DNA of 64,000 nt, taken from NCBI RefSeq assembly GCF_000230835.1, contig NZ_CM001240.1:4676779-4740778 (forward strand), written 5' to 3'. A program made the translations under genes and the position numbers. Numbering within the stretch: position 1 is the first letter of the stretch; the number at the start of each line of letters is the position of its first letter. Shown in pieces: positions 16,492 to 25,276 of the stretch. This stretch comes from Clostridium sp. DL-VIII (GTDB taxonomy: Bacteria > Bacillota > Clostridia > Clostridiales > Clostridiaceae). The notes below the pieces were generated by a model that was not told the origin of the DNA, did no database searches, and saw only the letters and a program-made list of their open reading frames with translations.

Positions 16492-17562
16492 TTATATTTC
16501 CTCCATAAAAATTGGGATGCTTATATTTATACCAAAGCCTGTGATTTCATCACTAAAATATTCTACTAATCCATTCAATGAAGCTATTCTATTTTCAATT
16601 CCTATTAAGCCATTTGATTTTCTGATTTCCTTGCATCTCATTCCATTATTACTTAAAACAAGCTTTATATTTTTAGTTTCTTTTATAATGTTGATATTGA
16701 TTTCCGTTGCTTTTCCATGTTTTATACTATTAGTTATGAATTCTTTAACCGTTAAATACATGGAGTTCTTAGTAGCCGAACTTAACTTATCTATATTCTC
16801 AATAGTTTTAAAATTTATTTTTATATTATTAAGCATATGAAAATTATTAATTATTTCTTTAATTGAATCATTGAAATGCGTAATTTCTCGTTCTTTCTTA
16901 AGTAGGCTCACTGCTTTTCTTAAGTTTGAAATACTTGATTTTGCGATTTCTTCAGATTTAATTAATACCTCTTTCACCTTATCAGGCTGTGCATCACAAA
17001 TCTTTCTTGCAAACTCTAGGTGCATAGTTAAAGCCATTAGTGAATGACCTACTGAATCATGAAGTTCCTGGGCCATCATGTTTCTCTCTTTTGAAGCTGT
17101 TAATTCTTCTACTTCTAATATATATTGGTGAAGTCTTATGTTTGTATGTTTCAATTCCTCATTTAATTTATTTACTTCTTCTTTTTCTCTTCTGACAGCT
17201 TTTATAGAATATGCTATGCTGGCTACTGCAAAATAATTTAGAAGACTAATACCTAACTTTGATAACTTATCCACAGTATTAGGTACCCCTAATTGAAGAA
17301 TTAATATTGTCAGAAATAACAACATATGCACTAGAATTAAAATTTTTATTTTTTTTGCTTTTATTCCCAAAAGCTCTACTAATGAAAAAAATACATAGAT
17401 ACTAATACCTATTCCATTTATGAAATATGCTATTAACATAACTCCACAAATAGTCAAAAATAATGATAAATAGTATGTAAAATTCAAATTATTAACTAAC
17501 TTCGTCGTTCTTATATAATCATTTATCGTTAGTATAATACCTAAGCTTAGCAATAATACCAT
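16492..17562 (-). CDS. Sensor histidine kinase, HisKA_3/DesK type
   Basis: Membrane kinase for the regulator at 15835. From the first in-frame ATG it has 356 residues: five or so membrane helices, a coiled-coil, the HisKA_3 phospho-acceptor motif ELHDSVGHSLMALTMHLEF, and a GHKL ATPase domain (KEFITNSIKHGKA, GLIGIENRIASLNG). The ATG at 17562 has no ribosome site, and the same frame stays open upstream without a usual start codon through another hydrophobic helix (FEILFIYIYIYSSYSNRIFP). A good start lies at 17651 but in another frame; see the entry for that site. The true N-terminus is probably longer than the ATG at 17562 suggests. Confidence 0.82.
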   Translation of the reverse strand: MVLLLSLGIILTINDYIRTTKLVNNLNFTYYLSLFLTICGVMLIAYFINGIGISIYVFFSLVELLGIKAKKIKILILVHMLLFLTILILQLGVPNTVDKLSKLGISLLNYFAVASIAYSIKAVRREKEEVNKLNEELKHTNIRLHQYILEVEELTASKERNMMAQELHDSVGHSLMALTMHLEFARKICDAQPDKVKEVLIKSEEIAKSSISNLRKAVSLLKKEREITHFNDSIKEIINNFHMLNNIKINFKTIENIDKLSSATKNSMYLTVKEFITNSIKHGKATEININIIKETKNIKLVLSNNGMRCKEIRKSNGLIGIENRIASLNGLVEYFSDEITGFGINISIPIFMEEI

Positions 17563-17629
17563 AGGAAAAATTCTATTGCTATAGGAAGAATAAATATAGA
17601 TATAAATAAACAGTATTTCAAAACTATTA

Positions 17630-17663
17630 AGTATTTTTTTGACAAAGACATTTTTACGACCTC
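17630..17663 (-). other. Well-placed start and A7 slippery run ahead of the sensor kinase
   Basis: On the minus strand GAGG (17663-17660) is 8 bases before an ATG (17651). It reads MSLSKKYLIV in a frame that ends early. Six bases into the coding part is A AAA AAA T (T7 on the plus strand, 17634-17640), a classic -1 slippery heptamer; a -1 slip there enters the kinase frame (MSLSKKILNSFEILF). Either a frameshift is needed for full-length kinase, or one A has been lost from an A8 run. Confidence 0.55.
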
Positions 17664-17910
17664 ATTTTAAATATATTAAAGAGAATAAAAAATTCAATTA
17701 TGCTCAATTTTAATCTCGACAAGATCACTGATAAATAATATTTAAAGAAAATTAAATTTAAATATCCTCTTATTTTCAAATTATATCATTGTATATATAT
17801 TGAGCAATATATGACTTAAGTAATATATTTTTTATAACTTAAGTAACTACAAATATAACTTATTATGTATTAAGATTTATCCATAGAAAAAAATTAAGTA
17901 GGTGAAAGAT

Positions 17911-18438
17911 ATGAATTATTTACAAACACAAAATTTATCCCAGTTATTTGTAGTTATTTTATTGCTGGCATATACTATATACAAGCAAATTATATTAAGA
18001 CCTGTTAAGCCAAAGAAATATGTAATATTACCTATAATATTTTTATATCTTACTTTTAACGCAATGGCTAATCTAAGTCCTGATATTATATATAAAGAAG
18101 CTGCACCTTTATTTCTTCTTGCTTCAATAGGATTGATATCTGGAATAGCGTCAGGCATGGTAACAAAAATATTTACTGGAGAAGATGGAATTTTATATCA
18201 GCAAGGGGGAATAGCTGCCGCAATAGTATTATTCTTCACAATCCCTATACGCTATATACTAAGGCACTCGCTAATATCTACTTCTGAATTTGTGGTACTT
18301 AATAATGCCGGTGTTTCTTACCTTATAATGTTCTCTTCTCAGCTTATAAGCAGAAGCTTAACTATATTTATAAGGTGTCCTATGATTTGGTCTCTTTTTC
18401 TAGATCAGCGAAAAAACAGAAGAAAAAAAATTTCATAA
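17911..18438 (+). CDS. CcdC-like (DUF1453) multipass membrane protein
   Basis: A 175-residue protein with about five hydrophobic helices and a basic C-terminal tail (LDQRKNRRKK). ATG at 17911 is chosen because AGGTG lies 6 bases upstream; GTG at 17902 overlaps that site. The pattern of an N-terminal helix followed by ILRPVKPKKY and a central GEDG loop resembles the CcdC/DUF1453 family of Firmicutes, whose function is not established. It is divergent from the LuxR-type two-component operon, so it may be its target. A terminator follows directly. Confidence 0.65.
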   Translation: MNYLQTQNLSQLFVVILLLAYTIYKQIILRPVKPKKYVILPIIFLYLTFNAMANLSPDIIYKEAAPLFLLASIGLISGIASGMVTKIFTGEDGILYQQGGIAAAIVLFFTIPIRYILRHSLISTSEFVVLNNAGVSYLIMFSSQLISRSLTIFIRCPMIWSLFLDQRKNRRKKIS

Positions 18439-18458
18439 TAAAATTCTTTATATAAAAC

Positions 18459-18497
18459 AAACAGGATATCTACTTTAATTTATAGATACCCTGTTTT
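18459..18497. terminator. Terminator after the CcdC-like gene
   Basis: AACAGG-TATCTA and TAGATA-CCTGTT arms with a 10-base loop and T-run on the plus strand; A-rich on the other side, so it may also serve the minus-strand symporter. Confidence 0.75.
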
Positions 18498-18624
18498 CAC
18501 TTTTTCATTAATATTAAAAAATAAACTCAACAAGCTAAGTTATATATGCATTTCCCAATTCTTGTTAATTAAATTTATTTTAACCTATTTAAATTATGGT
18601 TACTCTGAATATTTCCTATTTCAT

Positions 18625-19890
18625 TTATGCTGTCTTTTGAATAGATACAAAATATTCTTCTGCCTCTTTCTTATTATATTTTCTTTCCCATTTAGATATA
18701 ACAACAACAGCTAATGAGTTTCCAATTACATTAACGGCAGTTCTTGCCATATCAAGAATACGATCTATTCCTGCAATGAAAGCTACACCTTCTACTGGTA
18801 TTCCTACCGAACCAACAGTAGCTAATAATACTACAAAGGATGCACCAGGAACTCCTGCCATACCTTTTGAAGTAAGCATTAATACAAGTACTAGGTTTAT
18901 TTGAGTAGCTATCGGTAAATGTATTCCATATATTTGTGCTATAAAAAGTGCTGCAATAGCCTGATATAATGTAGATCCATCCAAGTTAAACGAGTATCCT
19001 GTCGGCACAACAAATGATGCAATCGCCTTTGGACATCCAAACTTCTCCATCTTCTCCATAAGTTTTGGTAAAACTGCTTCAGAACTTGCTGTAGTATAGG
19101 CAAGAATAAGTTCATCCTTTAAAATTCTTATAAGTTTTACAATGCTTGTCCCAGATATTTTTGCAACAGAACCAAGAACAATAAATACAAAAAGAATCAT
19201 TGCTACATAAACAGTAATGATTAATTTTCCTAATGGAATCAAAGATGCTACTCCAAACTTAGAAACAGTTACCCCTATTAATCCAAATACTCCAAGTGGA
19301 GCAAGTTTCATTATCTGATTTGTTACCCAAAACATCGCATCAGCTACACCTTGAAAAAAAGAAAGAACTGGTTTTCCTTTTTCTCCAATTGAAGCAACAC
19401 CCAAACCAAACATAACTGAGAAGAATATAACTGGAAGTAAATCTCCCTTCGCAAGTGAATCAAAAATGTTAGTTGGAACAATATTTACAAAAGTGCTAAT
19501 AAAACTATGCTTAGATGCATCATTTGCCGTATTCATATACGAATCAATACTTACTGTTGAAAGCTGCTCAATATTTATACCAGTTCCTGGATGTGCTAAA
19601 TTAGCTATCACTAAACCTATTATAATAGCAACAGTTGTTACTAACTCAAAATAGAGTATTGTTTTTCCTCCTATTTTACCTACCTGCTTGATGTCCCCAA
19701 CGCCTGCTACACCAACAACAAGCGATGAAAATACTATTGGAACTACAATCATTTTAATTAAGCGGATAAAAATATCCCCAAATGGTTGTAAATATGATGC
19801 TACAGCTGGATTACCGTAGAACATAGCTCCTACTATAATACCAAGTATAAGCCCAATAAGAATTTGAATTGCTAATCCGATTTTTTTCAT
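18625..19890 (-). CDS. Dicarboxylate/amino acid:cation symporter (DAACS)
   Basis: Sodium- or proton-coupled carrier for glutamate/aspartate or C4-dicarboxylates. I start at MKKIGLAIQ, with AAAGGGG 8 bases upstream; ATG at 19908 is in front of that site. About 421 residues. Family motifs are visible: the serine-rich hairpin-loop region in AYTTASSEAVLPKL, FVVPTGYSFNLDGSTLYQ (TM7/HP2 area), LTSKGMAGVPGASFVVL, and the substrate-site DRILDMARTAVNVIGN with Asp and Arg. The Arg in DMART favours acidic substrates. It stands alone, with a 0.45 kb upstream stretch that shows no gene and only the terminator of the kinase at 20343. Confidence 0.88.
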   Translation of the reverse strand: MKKIGLAIQILIGLILGIIVGAMFYGNPAVASYLQPFGDIFIRLIKMIVVPIVFSSLVVGVAGVGDIKQVGKIGGKTILYFELVTTVAIIIGLVIANLAHPGTGINIEQLSTVSIDSYMNTANDASKHSFISTFVNIVPTNIFDSLAKGDLLPVIFFSVMFGLGVASIGEKGKPVLSFFQGVADAMFWVTNQIMKLAPLGVFGLIGVTVSKFGVASLIPLGKLIITVYVAMILFVFIVLGSVAKISGTSIVKLIRILKDELILAYTTASSEAVLPKLMEKMEKFGCPKAIASFVVPTGYSFNLDGSTLYQAIAALFIAQIYGIHLPIATQINLVLVLMLTSKGMAGVPGASFVVLLATVGSVGIPVEGVAFIAGIDRILDMARTAVNVIGNSLAVVVISKWERKYNKKEAEEYFVSIQKTA

Positions 19891-20257
19891 TATAATAGCC
19901 CCTTTCAATAATTTATAATTTAAAATTTTCCCTCTTTCATTCCTAAAAATAGAATGAATATCAATGAAATTTTCTATATTAGATTAAGAAATTTGAAATT
20001 TCTAATTATATAAAATTCATTAAAATGTTTACTTGTACAGAAATAATATCACCTTACAAACATTTTGTAATTTTTCATAATCAGCTATTAATCCAATATA
20101 ATTATTTTAAAATTTTATATAAAAAATTAAATTTACAGCAAACATTATAGCATAAAATATTGCTATTTTATTCTTTTGTTTGAAAATTCTAAATTTTTTT
20201 TCTTATTTTTCTTATTACTTAAGTTGTTTTAATGCAAATAGGCCATTAATAAAAAAT

Positions 20258-20294
20258 AACCATCAAAAACCTAAACTTTAGATTTTCGCTGGTT
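20258..20294 (-). terminator. Terminator of the envelope-glycosylation operon
   Basis: AACCA and TGGTT outer arms with an inner CTAAA/TTTAG stem, located about 50 bases past the kinase stop. The remainder of 19891-20257 shows no gene or clear site. Confidence 0.55.
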
Positions 20295-20342
20295 TAATAA
20301 TTAATGATAAATAAGGTTTTTAGTGCTTTTTCTTACGACTTT

Positions 20343-21725
20343 TTAGCTTTTATAAATCTTCACATAAATCTCAAACGTATTACTATTACACTCTGCCCAA
20401 ATTTCACCATTGTGCATTTCTACTATATTCTTTGAAATAGCCAAACCTAACCCTGAACCACTTACTTTAGAATTTCTAGATTTATCACCTCTATAAAATC
20501 TATCAAAAATCATTAATATATCTCCAGAAATTTCGCTCGCCATTTCATTTTTAAATGCAATAGTTGCGTATTCATTACAATCAATTGAATTTACATATAT
20601 ATCTGTACCTTCAATTCCATACTTAACTGCATTTGATAATAAATTTTCGAAAACCCTTCCTAATTTACTAGAATCAACATTCAAAATCACTTTAGACATT
20701 TTAAATTCTTTCTTAAAATTCATATTTTTCTTTTGGGCTTCTATAAATAATTCTCCAATGCTTTGTTCTAATATCTCAACTACATTCACTTCGCTTTTAT
20801 TTAAGGATATCCCACCGGATTCCAACTTTGAATATTCAAATAAATCCTCAATAAGCTGCTTTAACTTATAAGCTTTTTCTATGGATATATCAGTGTACTT
20901 TTCTTTATTTCCCTGTGAAGTTTTTTCATCTCCCGTAAGCTGTAAGTAGGCTATAAGCGACGTTAATGGAGTTCTTAAATCATGAGAAACATTAGTTATC
21001 AGTTCACTTTTAAACTTTTCCTGAGCCCTTTCCTTTTCCATATTTTCCTTAAGTTTTTCAGCCATATCATTCATGCTTTGAGCTAGAAATCCTAGTTCAT
21101 CATTGCCTTTTCTCTTTATTCTATAATCTAAGTTTCCACTTGAAAATTCCTCAGCTCCTTTTGCCATTGTTTTAATGTACTTTACTTTTCTATTTATTAA
21201 AAAGAACATTAAAATCATTGCTGCAATAATAGGTGCCAATAAAATCCAGAACATTTCAGTATCATCTAATCCTTTATACCATTGCTTATACTTTCTATAT
21301 ATAAGCAATTTTTCAGGTTTATTATCTATTGTAATATCATAAATCTGATAAAAATTTTCATCTTCATATTTTCTTTGAAACCACCCGTATAATTTATCCA
21401 TATCAAATCTATCTTCAGTGACATTATTAGATTTTAATAATATTTTTCCTTCAATATCTATAACAGCAGCATTTACATTATATAACCTTGCAACATTGTT
21501 CAAATATTCCTCGCTGGAATCATCATTTCGATTTACAAATTTCTCTGTATCAACAAAAGCACTGTTAAAATCATTAATATCTCCAGCTGGACTATTTATA
21601 TAAATCGAATATATAATTCCACCAATTCCACCTGCTATTATAAAAAAACTAAGTATATTCATTAATGTAAATTTTATATTCAAACTATGTAAACTTCTTA
21701 TCATCTTTTTTTTCAACTGATCCAC
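20343..21725 (-). CDS. Membrane sensor histidine kinase with HAMP domain
   Basis: 460 residues: N-terminal membrane helix (residues about 18-42), extracytoplasmic sensor of about 120 residues, second helix (ILLAPIIAAMILMFFL), HAMP linker, then HisKA with phospho-acceptor VSHDLRTPLTSLIAYL, N box NLLSNAVKYG and the G boxes (SGSGLGLAISKNIVEMHNG). It is the last gene of the operon that begins at 25010, 55 bases after its response regulator. The tie to glycosyltransferase genes suggests it senses an envelope state or an envelope-active drug; this is inference. Confidence 0.9.
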   Translation of the reverse strand: MDQLKKKMIRSLHSLNIKFTLMNILSFFIIAGGIGGIIYSIYINSPAGDINDFNSAFVDTEKFVNRNDDSSEEYLNNVARLYNVNAAVIDIEGKILLKSNNVTEDRFDMDKLYGWFQRKYEDENFYQIYDITIDNKPEKLLIYRKYKQWYKGLDDTEMFWILLAPIIAAMILMFFLINRKVKYIKTMAKGAEEFSSGNLDYRIKRKGNDELGFLAQSMNDMAEKLKENMEKERAQEKFKSELITNVSHDLRTPLTSLIAYLQLTGDEKTSQGNKEKYTDISIEKAYKLKQLIEDLFEYSKLESGGISLNKSEVNVVEILEQSIGELFIEAQKKNMNFKKEFKMSKVILNVDSSKLGRVFENLLSNAVKYGIEGTDIYVNSIDCNEYATIAFKNEMASEISGDILMIFDRFYRGDKSRNSKVSGSGLGLAISKNIVEMHNGEIWAECNSNTFEIYVKIYKS

Positions 21726-21780
21726 TCCTACTGCTTAAACATATTTAAAAGAAATCCTACATATGTCTAGTCTATTTATT

Positions 21781-22482
21781 TTATTGTTTATCAATCTTAT
21801 ACCCTACACCCCATACTAATTTTATATATCTAGGTTCTTTAGGATTAATCTCTATCTTTTCTCTTATATTTCTTATATGAACAGCTACAGTATTATCAGA
21901 ATTAAAAAAAGGTTCATCCCACACTTTTTCATATATCTGCTCCGTACTTAAAACCCTCCCAAGATTTAATGCTAAAACTGTTAATATATCAAATTCCCTT
22001 GGAGTTAACCTGACAAACTTGTCATCTACAAAGACTTCCCTTGTAGCTCTATTTATAACAAGTCCATCTACACATATCTCATCGCTGTTTTCTTCCCTTG
22101 GCTCATTAAAACTTGTGTTTCTTCTTATCTGAGATTTCACCCTAGCCACGAGCTCTAAAGGATTAAATGGCTTTACAACATAATCATCCGCACCTATATT
22201 TAAGCCTAAAATCTTATCACTATCTTCACCTTTAGCTGATAGCATTATTATAGGCATCTTCTTTTCTTCTCTTATTTTTAAGCATGTCCTAATGCCATCT
22301 AATTTAGGCATCATTATATCTAAAATTATCAAATCTAGATTAGTATTCTCTAATTTTTCTAAAGCTTCTAATCCATCACATGCTGTAATAACCTCAAAGC
22401 CTTCATTAACTAAATAAATTTCAATAACTTCTCTAATATCTTTTTCATCATCTACCACTAATATTGATTGCTTCTTTTCCAT
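21781..22482 (-). CDS. OmpR/PhoB-family response regulator
   Basis: 233 residues. Receiver: DDEKD acidic pair, phospho-acceptor in LIILDIMMP (about residue 54), Lys in VVKPFNP. Winged-helix DNA-binding domain: RLTPREFDILTVLALNLGRVLS and SDNTVAVHIRNIREKI. The start overlaps the end of the glycosyltransferase gene upstream by 25 bases, so translation is probably coupled. Membrane transferases and regulator are thus made from one message. Confidence 0.92.
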   Translation of the reverse strand: MEKKQSILVVDDEKDIREVIEIYLVNEGFEVITACDGLEALEKLENTNLDLIILDIMMPKLDGIRTCLKIREEKKMPIIMLSAKGEDSDKILGLNIGADDYVVKPFNPLELVARVKSQIRRNTSFNEPREENSDEICVDGLVINRATREVFVDDKFVRLTPREFDILTVLALNLGRVLSTEQIYEKVWDEPFFNSDNTVAVHIRNIREKIEINPKEPRYIKLVWGVGYKIDKQ

Positions 22483-23726
22483 TTTTTACTCCCTGCCTTT
22501 AAACTTACAAACTTCAACACATAATCACTCGAAAAAATAATCACTAAAGGCATAAGCGGATATGCATATCTGCTGCATGTATAGTATGGTAAGTATACTA
22601 AATTCATCACTATTATACTTAATGCAATTACCTGCTTTCCTAAATTCCACTTTTGTGATCTAACAGTATTAATAATGCTAATAACAGCTGTTATTAATAT
22701 AAGATAATGTTCTAAGAATGCCCACTTATAGGTAATCCCTAAAATTTCGTACCAGTAAAATGGTTCATACCAAAAATATAAAGTCTTTCCAATGGTGTAC
22801 CAATAAATAAATTTTAGAGGTTCTTGTACTCCATATTTCTCTAATCTTTCCATTCCTGCTTCTATTTCGTATTCGTTGCTTTGTATAAAATTTTCACTGT
22901 GCCTATACTCTACACCCCATCCGTTACTTTGATCATAATTAATGAAAGTTCCTTGCAAAAAAGGGTTTCCACTAGACTTAGTAAATGGTATAAACATATT
23001 AAAATCTTTATAGTTCCTTATCCACCAGGATGACATTATTATACAAAATATACATATTACTATACTAGCATACTTAACCATTTCTTTCACCTTATACCTA
23101 TTTTTAATCCAAACAATAAATATAACTATTAGATAAGCTGCTATTGTAGGTTTAAACAAACACCCAAAACTCCAAACTATGCCTGCTTGTACATAATGTT
23201 TTGTTTTCTTAGTTTCTAGTGCTACAATGCTCAAATATACAAGAAGTAAAAATATAAACTTAAATACAGTCTCCATAAGTATAAGATTTGCTGCATATAT
23301 CTCAACTATATAAATTGAATCGATAATACAAGCTGCCAAAGCTGCCTTTTTATTAAAAACCTTTCTTCCTATCAAAAATATTAAATTTAAACTGCCAGCC
23401 TGCAAAACAATTTGAAATATCCTAAATGCCATAATTGCTTGGAATTTACCGAATAATATTACAAAAGGTGATAATATAAGTGTGAGCCCTGGCATTATGT
23501 ATACTGTGGACTTGCTTACATTTTCATATGAAAATATCCCACTTTGTACTAAATTCCAAGCACTTCTTATATATTTAACATCATCATTATCAAATTGTTC
23601 TAAACTTCCGAGAAGTGTTGAATTTCCATATTTAAAACTTGAAATTGATGCTATTACTATAAACAATATTTCTACTAATATAAGTCCTAATTTAATCTTT
23701 TTGTCTTCCTTAAACACATGAATCAT
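22458..23726 (-). CDS. GT39/PMT-like membrane glycosyltransferase
   Basis: Polytopic glycosyltransferase using a lipid-linked sugar. I start at MIHVFKEDKK, 7 bases after AGGA; in-frame ATGs at 23729 and 23744 are alternatives. After the first helix comes the FDNDDVKYIRSAW motif, whose DD matches the catalytic acidic pair in the first extracytoplasmic loop of GT-C enzymes. About ten more hydrophobic helices follow, with several aromatic residues in the outer loops. Within the operon it follows a GT2 enzyme and an SMR-type protein, the arrangement of three-component glycosylation systems (charge the carrier, flip it, transfer the sugar). Acceptor unknown. Confidence 0.8.
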   Translation of the reverse strand: MIHVFKEDKKIKLGLILVEILFIVIASISSFKYGNSTLLGSLEQFDNDDVKYIRSAWNLVQSGIFSYENVSKSTVYIMPGLTLILSPFVILFGKFQAIMAFRIFQIVLQAGSLNLIFLIGRKVFNKKAALAACIIDSIYIVEIYAANLILMETVFKFIFLLLVYLSIVALETKKTKHYVQAGIVWSFGCLFKPTIAAYLIVIFIVWIKNRYKVKEMVKYASIVICIFCIIMSSWWIRNYKDFNMFIPFTKSSGNPFLQGTFINYDQSNGWGVEYRHSENFIQSNEYEIEAGMERLEKYGVQEPLKFIYWYTIGKTLYFWYEPFYWYEILGITYKWAFLEHYLILITAVISIINTVRSQKWNLGKQVIALSIIVMNLVYLPYYTCSRYAYPLMPLVIIFSSDYVLKFVSLKAGSKKWKRSNQY

Positions 23727-23791
23727 CATTTCTTCCTTTCTCATTAATATTGTTTTACCCTGTAATCATTAGATGTTATCTAAGCTTGATA

Positions 23792-24139
23792 CTATTTACC
23801 AGCAATAATAAATGCTCCCATAATAATAAATAATGCCCCTAAACCTTTACTAGGTGTAAAGCTTTCCTTAAATATTAAAACTCCAGCTAATATTCCAATT
23901 ACATAACATAAACTTTGGAAAGGATATATTCTGCTGAGTTCTTCTTTTGATAATATATAAATCCAAATTCCTGTGGCAAACACATAAACAATTCCTCCAC
24001 CCAATATGTATAGATTAAAAATTATATTAATAATTTCATGTATAGAAAAATCAAAATTGCTTTTATTTACTCCAAACTTCCATAATATTTGACCACAAAC
24101 CAGCATTATAATGTTTATGAACAATAAAATATATATCAT
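23792..24139 (-). CDS. SMR/EamA-type small membrane protein, probable lipid-sugar flippase
   Basis: 115 residues with four hydrophobic helices, the size and layout of EmrE/ArnE-like proteins. Motifs: CGQILWKFGVNKS in helix 1, the GGIVYVFATGIWIYIL helix 2, LSRIYPFQSLCYVIGILAG in helix 3, and GLGALFIIMGAFII in helix 4. In Arn- and Csb-like loci such proteins flip undecaprenyl-phosphate sugars. Its ATG overlaps the stop of the 49-residue gene upstream (ATGA), and the GT39-type gene follows. Drug efflux is the alternative, but context favours flipping. Confidence 0.75.
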   Translation of the reverse strand: MIYILLFINIIMLVCGQILWKFGVNKSNFDFSIHEIINIIFNLYILGGGIVYVFATGIWIYILSKEELSRIYPFQSLCYVIGILAGVLIFKESFTPSKGLGALFIIMGAFIIAGK

Positions 24140-24285
24140 TTGTATTCATGCTCCTTTATAAATTGCCATATAACAGCATTTTCTTGAACTAATCTAACTA
24201 GCTTTTTCTTAATCTCAACTATTTGCATAATTGAATATGCTGTTATAAAGGATAATATTATAAACAAAATTTCCACTAAACTCAT
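24136..24285 (-). CDS. 49-residue small membrane protein within the glycosylation operon
   Basis: A short gene with a strong ribosome site (AAGGAGATGAGATC then ATG). It encodes a single hydrophobic helix (SLVEILFIILSFITAYS) followed by a charged amphipathic tail (EIKKKLVRLVQENAV, KEHEYK). Its start overlaps the GT2 stop as ATGA and its stop overlaps the next ATG, also as ATGA. This double four-base coupling is strong evidence that it is translated. No family recognised; a scaffold or regulator of the transferase/flippase pair is possible. Confidence 0.75.
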   Translation of the reverse strand: MSLVEILFIILSFITAYSIMQIVEIKKKLVRLVQENAVIWQFIKEHEYK

Positions 24286-25010
24286 GATCTCATCTCCTTT
24301 TCAAAATTATTATTCAAATAAACTTGTTTCTGAGCCACCATTAATGTTGCTATTGTAACTTTAATCATGTAATAGATTGACTTATTAAATGTTATAGATG
24401 ATTTTCCTTTATTTCTCTGCCTCATATTTACACCAATCTCTTTAATCGTGAGCCCATTTTTGTATGCATATACTATAGTTTCTACTTCTGGATAATCCTT
24501 TGGATAATATTTCGCAAAAAGTCTTATTCCCTTTTGATTTATTATTCTGTAACCTGAAGTAGTATCATAATAATTATTCTTACATAATATAGAAACTAAT
24601 TTAGAAAAATACTTTATACCTACTGCTCTAAATATACTTGGTATATAATTTGTTTTTTCAACAAACCTTGAACCTATAACCATGTCAAAATCATTTTCCT
24701 CCATTTGTTCAATTAGTTTTTTCAATTCTCTAGGATCATGCTGTCCATCTCCATCTATTTGCACAGCCACATCATAATCTTTTTTTAATGCGTAAATATA
24801 ACCAGTTTGAACTGCTCCTCCTATTCCTAAATTTTCATTTAAATTTATGACTTTTGCCCCTGCTTTTTTAGCTTCCAAATACGTATTATCTTTAGAACCA
24901 TCATTTATAACTATAATATCTGCATGCATGTTATTGTTTTTTATAGAAGCTACTACATTATATATATTTTTTTCTTCATTATAAGCTGGTACTATAATCA
25001 AACACTTCAT
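24282..25010 (-). CDS. GT2 family glycosyltransferase (dolichyl-phosphate mannose synthase-like)
   Basis: 242 residues from MKCLIIVPAYNEEKN, which has GAGGAGGG 5 bases upstream. GT-A features: PAYNEEKNI, VINDGSKDNT (first acidic site), IQIDGDGQHDPRE (DxD-type metal site DGD), and MVIGSRFV. The YYDTTSGYRIIN and NMRQRNKGKSS motifs are typical for DPM1-like enzymes that load a sugar on a polyprenyl phosphate. No C-terminal membrane pair is evident, unlike CsbB. First gene of the operon. Confidence 0.87.
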   Translation of the reverse strand: MKCLIIVPAYNEEKNIYNVVASIKNNNMHADIIVINDGSKDNTYLEAKKAGAKVINLNENLGIGGAVQTGYIYALKKDYDVAVQIDGDGQHDPRELKKLIEQMEENDFDMVIGSRFVEKTNYIPSIFRAVGIKYFSKLVSILCKNNYYDTTSGYRIINQKGIRLFAKYYPKDYPEVETIVYAYKNGLTIKEIGVNMRQRNKGKSSITFNKSIYYMIKVTIATLMVAQKQVYLNNNFEKEMRS

Positions 25011-25196
25011 TAAATCCCTCCTCATTCCCATTGTTGGTATGATTAAATTTTAATAATAAAAATTTAAGAACTATTTACTAAATTTATGAAGAATTTATTA
25101 AGTTATCTTTTGTAATATAAAAACTATAGATGAATTGTATTACTCCAAGAATTTTTTACAGTACATGTATTTACTTTCTTTTTTGAAAAACAAAAA

Positions 25197-25227
25197 AGAA
25201 ATACCTAAACTTTCTCTAGGTATTTCT
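25197..25227 (-). terminator. Terminator after the GH30 gene
   Basis: AGAAATACCTA and TAGGTATTTCT, perfect 11-bp arms and 9-base loop, then TTTTTTG on the minus strand. Confidence 0.85.
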
Positions 25228-25276
25228 AAACAATATATTTTTATAATTTGCTGTTCTTTATATCTTCAAAAATAAA

